A stretch of 64,000 nt of DNA, from assembly GCF_014193895.1 (NCBI RefSeq), contig NZ_BLZR01000001.1, forward strand, positions 2,790,001-2,854,000, given 5' to 3'. Both the position numbers and the translations under genes were made by a program. This document shows positions 63,051 through 64,000 of the stretch, one piece after another. The first letter of the stretch is position 1, and each line of letters starts with the position of its first letter. The notes beneath the pieces are model-generated. The model saw only the letters and a program-made list of their open reading frames with translations, had not been told where the DNA came from and searched no databases. This DNA is from Clostridium fungisolvens (GTDB taxonomy: Bacteria; Bacillota; Clostridia; Clostridiales; Clostridiaceae).

Positions 63051-63356
63051 CTATTTATTTTTATAAAGTTCAATAATTTCACGTGCCATAATCTCTAGCA
63101 CTTCAGCACTCATCATCTGATCTTCAGAGTGAATTAGCAATAATCTAGTTTCCACCTTTTCACCAGATGCTTCCTTTTCAATCAATACCTTATGAAACTT
63201 ATGTCCATCTTGAAATAGTCTTTTACCTTCTTGCATTAATTCATTTGCTTTATCAAAATTTCCAACTTTCGCCTCTTGAATTGCCTCAATATAGCAAGAA
63301 CGTGCAGAACCTACTGATGAAATAATCTCAAAGCAAGTCATTTCTAAACTTTCCAT
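63051..63356 (-). CDS. PTS lactose/cellobiose-family IIA component
   Basis: 101 residues, trimeric helical phosphocarrier. Typical ends EIISSVGSARSCYIEAIQEA and LLIHSEDQMMSAEVLEIM, with active His in the latter motif (IHSEDQ). GAGAGGAG site. Confidence 0.94.
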   Translation of the reverse strand: MESLEMTCFEIISSVGSARSCYIEAIQEAKVGNFDKANELMQEGKRLFQDGHKFHKVLIEKEASGEKVETRLLLIHSEDQMMSAEVLEIMAREIIELYKNK

Positions 63357-63377
63357 GCCATGTTCTCCTCTCTAATT

Positions 63378-63680
63378 TTAGCCTAATTTTGACAACGCAA
63401 AATCTAAGACCTTTTTACCATTCATTGTTCCATAATCCCTAAGTTCAATTACATCTACAGGTTTATCGGGACCAACCATTTCTTTAACCTCACCAAGAGC
63501 AAATCTAATTTGTGGTCCAAGCAATATTACATCTGCTTTATCTTTATTTTCTGGAAGTTCAGGCTGAGGGATAGCCCATATTTCAGCCTCAATACCTTTT
63601 TCTTCTGCTGATTTTCTCATCTTTTGAACCAATAAACTTGTTGACATACCTGCTGAACAGCATAATAAAATACGAATCAT
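63378..63680 (-). CDS. PTS lactose/cellobiose-family IIB component
   Basis: 100 residues. Phosphocarrier with the active Cys in LLCCSAGMSTSLLVQKM (Cys7 or Cys8), then VILLGPQIRFAL. AAGGAGAG site, 21 bases before IIA. Confidence 0.94.
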   Translation of the reverse strand: MIRILLCCSAGMSTSLLVQKMRKSAEEKGIEAEIWAIPQPELPENKDKADVILLGPQIRFALGEVKEMVGPDKPVDVIELRDYGTMNGKKVLDFALSKLG

Positions 63681-63713
63681 TTTACATCTCTCCTTTATTA
63701 ATTTACTATAAAT

Positions 63714-64000
63714 CTAAACTGCAACAACTTCTTCTTGTTCTTCTTTTAATGCTTGTCTATCAGCGTATTTAAAAAATGGGAAATACAATAATGTTACAGC
63801 TGCAACCGCACAGCAAACGCCTAATGCCGCAAATAATCCAGTTGAAATAGCAGCTGCTACAGGTTGTGGCATTGTCCAAGGTAATTGAATTGTAGGATTC
63901 ATTTTTGCATGAGCTCCAAGCTTAATGAATACTAACCCAACCGCAGCACCTACTGGAGTTGATAAGATCATTGGAATAAAGTAAACTGGATTAAACATTA
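63714..64000 (-). CDS. PTS cellobiose-family IIC component, C-terminal end
   Basis: Only the last 95 residues are present; the gene leaves the window on the right. NPVYFIPMILSTPVGAAVG and PWTMPQPVAAAISTG are typical of the IIC end (the membrane sugar channel), with a charged tail ending EEQEEVVAV. First visible gene of the operon. Confidence 0.9.
   Translation of the reverse strand, partial: MFNPVYFIPMILSTPVGAAVGLVFIKLGAHAKMNPTIQLPWTMPQPVAAAISTGLFAALGVCCAVAAVTLLYFPFFKYADRQALKEEQEEVVAV

Overview
The window is AT-rich, with strong AGGAGG-type ribosome binding sites, TTG/GTG starts and U-tract terminators. Its gene content is that of a Clostridium-like Bacillota: flavodiiron protein, rubredoxin, iron alcohol dehydrogenase, many PTS genes, and DUF1659, DUF2922 and YvrJ small proteins. 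No tRNA, rRNA, CRISPR array, intact transposase or replication origin was seen. The species cannot be fixed from the sequence alone.

Region 1 (1-5.0 kb, with outlying pieces at 14.3 and 49.9 kb) is a small regulon built around a TcdR/UviA-like sigma factor. It holds a cell-wall amidase (cut by the left edge), a DnaD-like protein, the sigma factor, two DUF1659 and two DUF2922 genes, a Cys-rich small protein, a ribbon-helix-helix-like protein and a YvrJ protein with the layout of a small holin. Eight transcription starts in these three places share one bipartite sequence: GTTTT-like, about 11-14 bp, then CATATATA, often followed by AGTT. I read this as the promoter of the two sigma paralogues. 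A dedicated sigma factor driving an amidase and a holin-like protein is the most interesting system here.

Region 2 (5.1-14.3 kb) is accessory. It has a PD-(D/E)XK nuclease with an overlapping partner gene, a MazG-like pyrophosphohydrolase fusion, 1.3 kb of decayed DNA, a MarR repressor with two perfect operators next to an aldo/keto reductase, and several orphan and broken genes.

Region 3 (14.9-28 kb) is a metal and oxygen island. A regulator with FNR-like cysteines and recognition helix sits in an operon with a heavy-metal P-type ATPase and an HMA chaperone. FNR-type boxes lie about 41.5 bp upstream of the predicted starts of that operon, rubredoxin, an Nramp-family transporter and a NADH:rubredoxin reductase-like flavoprotein. 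A flavodiiron protein follows. A second P-type ATPase is preceded by a NiCo (czcD) riboswitch with a terminator. A MerR-ferredoxin pair closes the region.

Region 4 (28.7-40.8 kb) is sugar uptake: a mannose-family PTS (IIA, IIB, IIC, IID) with nagA, a membrane protein with a decayed M28-like look and a BglG-type regulator, then a 6-phospho-beta-glucosidase with its DeoR regulator. Region 5 (41-59.5 kb) is a mixed set of hydrolases, regulators, efflux pumps, a c-di-GMP phosphodiesterase and the second sigma gene. Region 6 (59.6-64 kb) is the end of a cellobiose/chitobiose PTS operon (IIC, IIB, IIA, chbG, GH1, ROK kinase) running off the right edge. Two families of short imperfect palindromes are scattered between genes.
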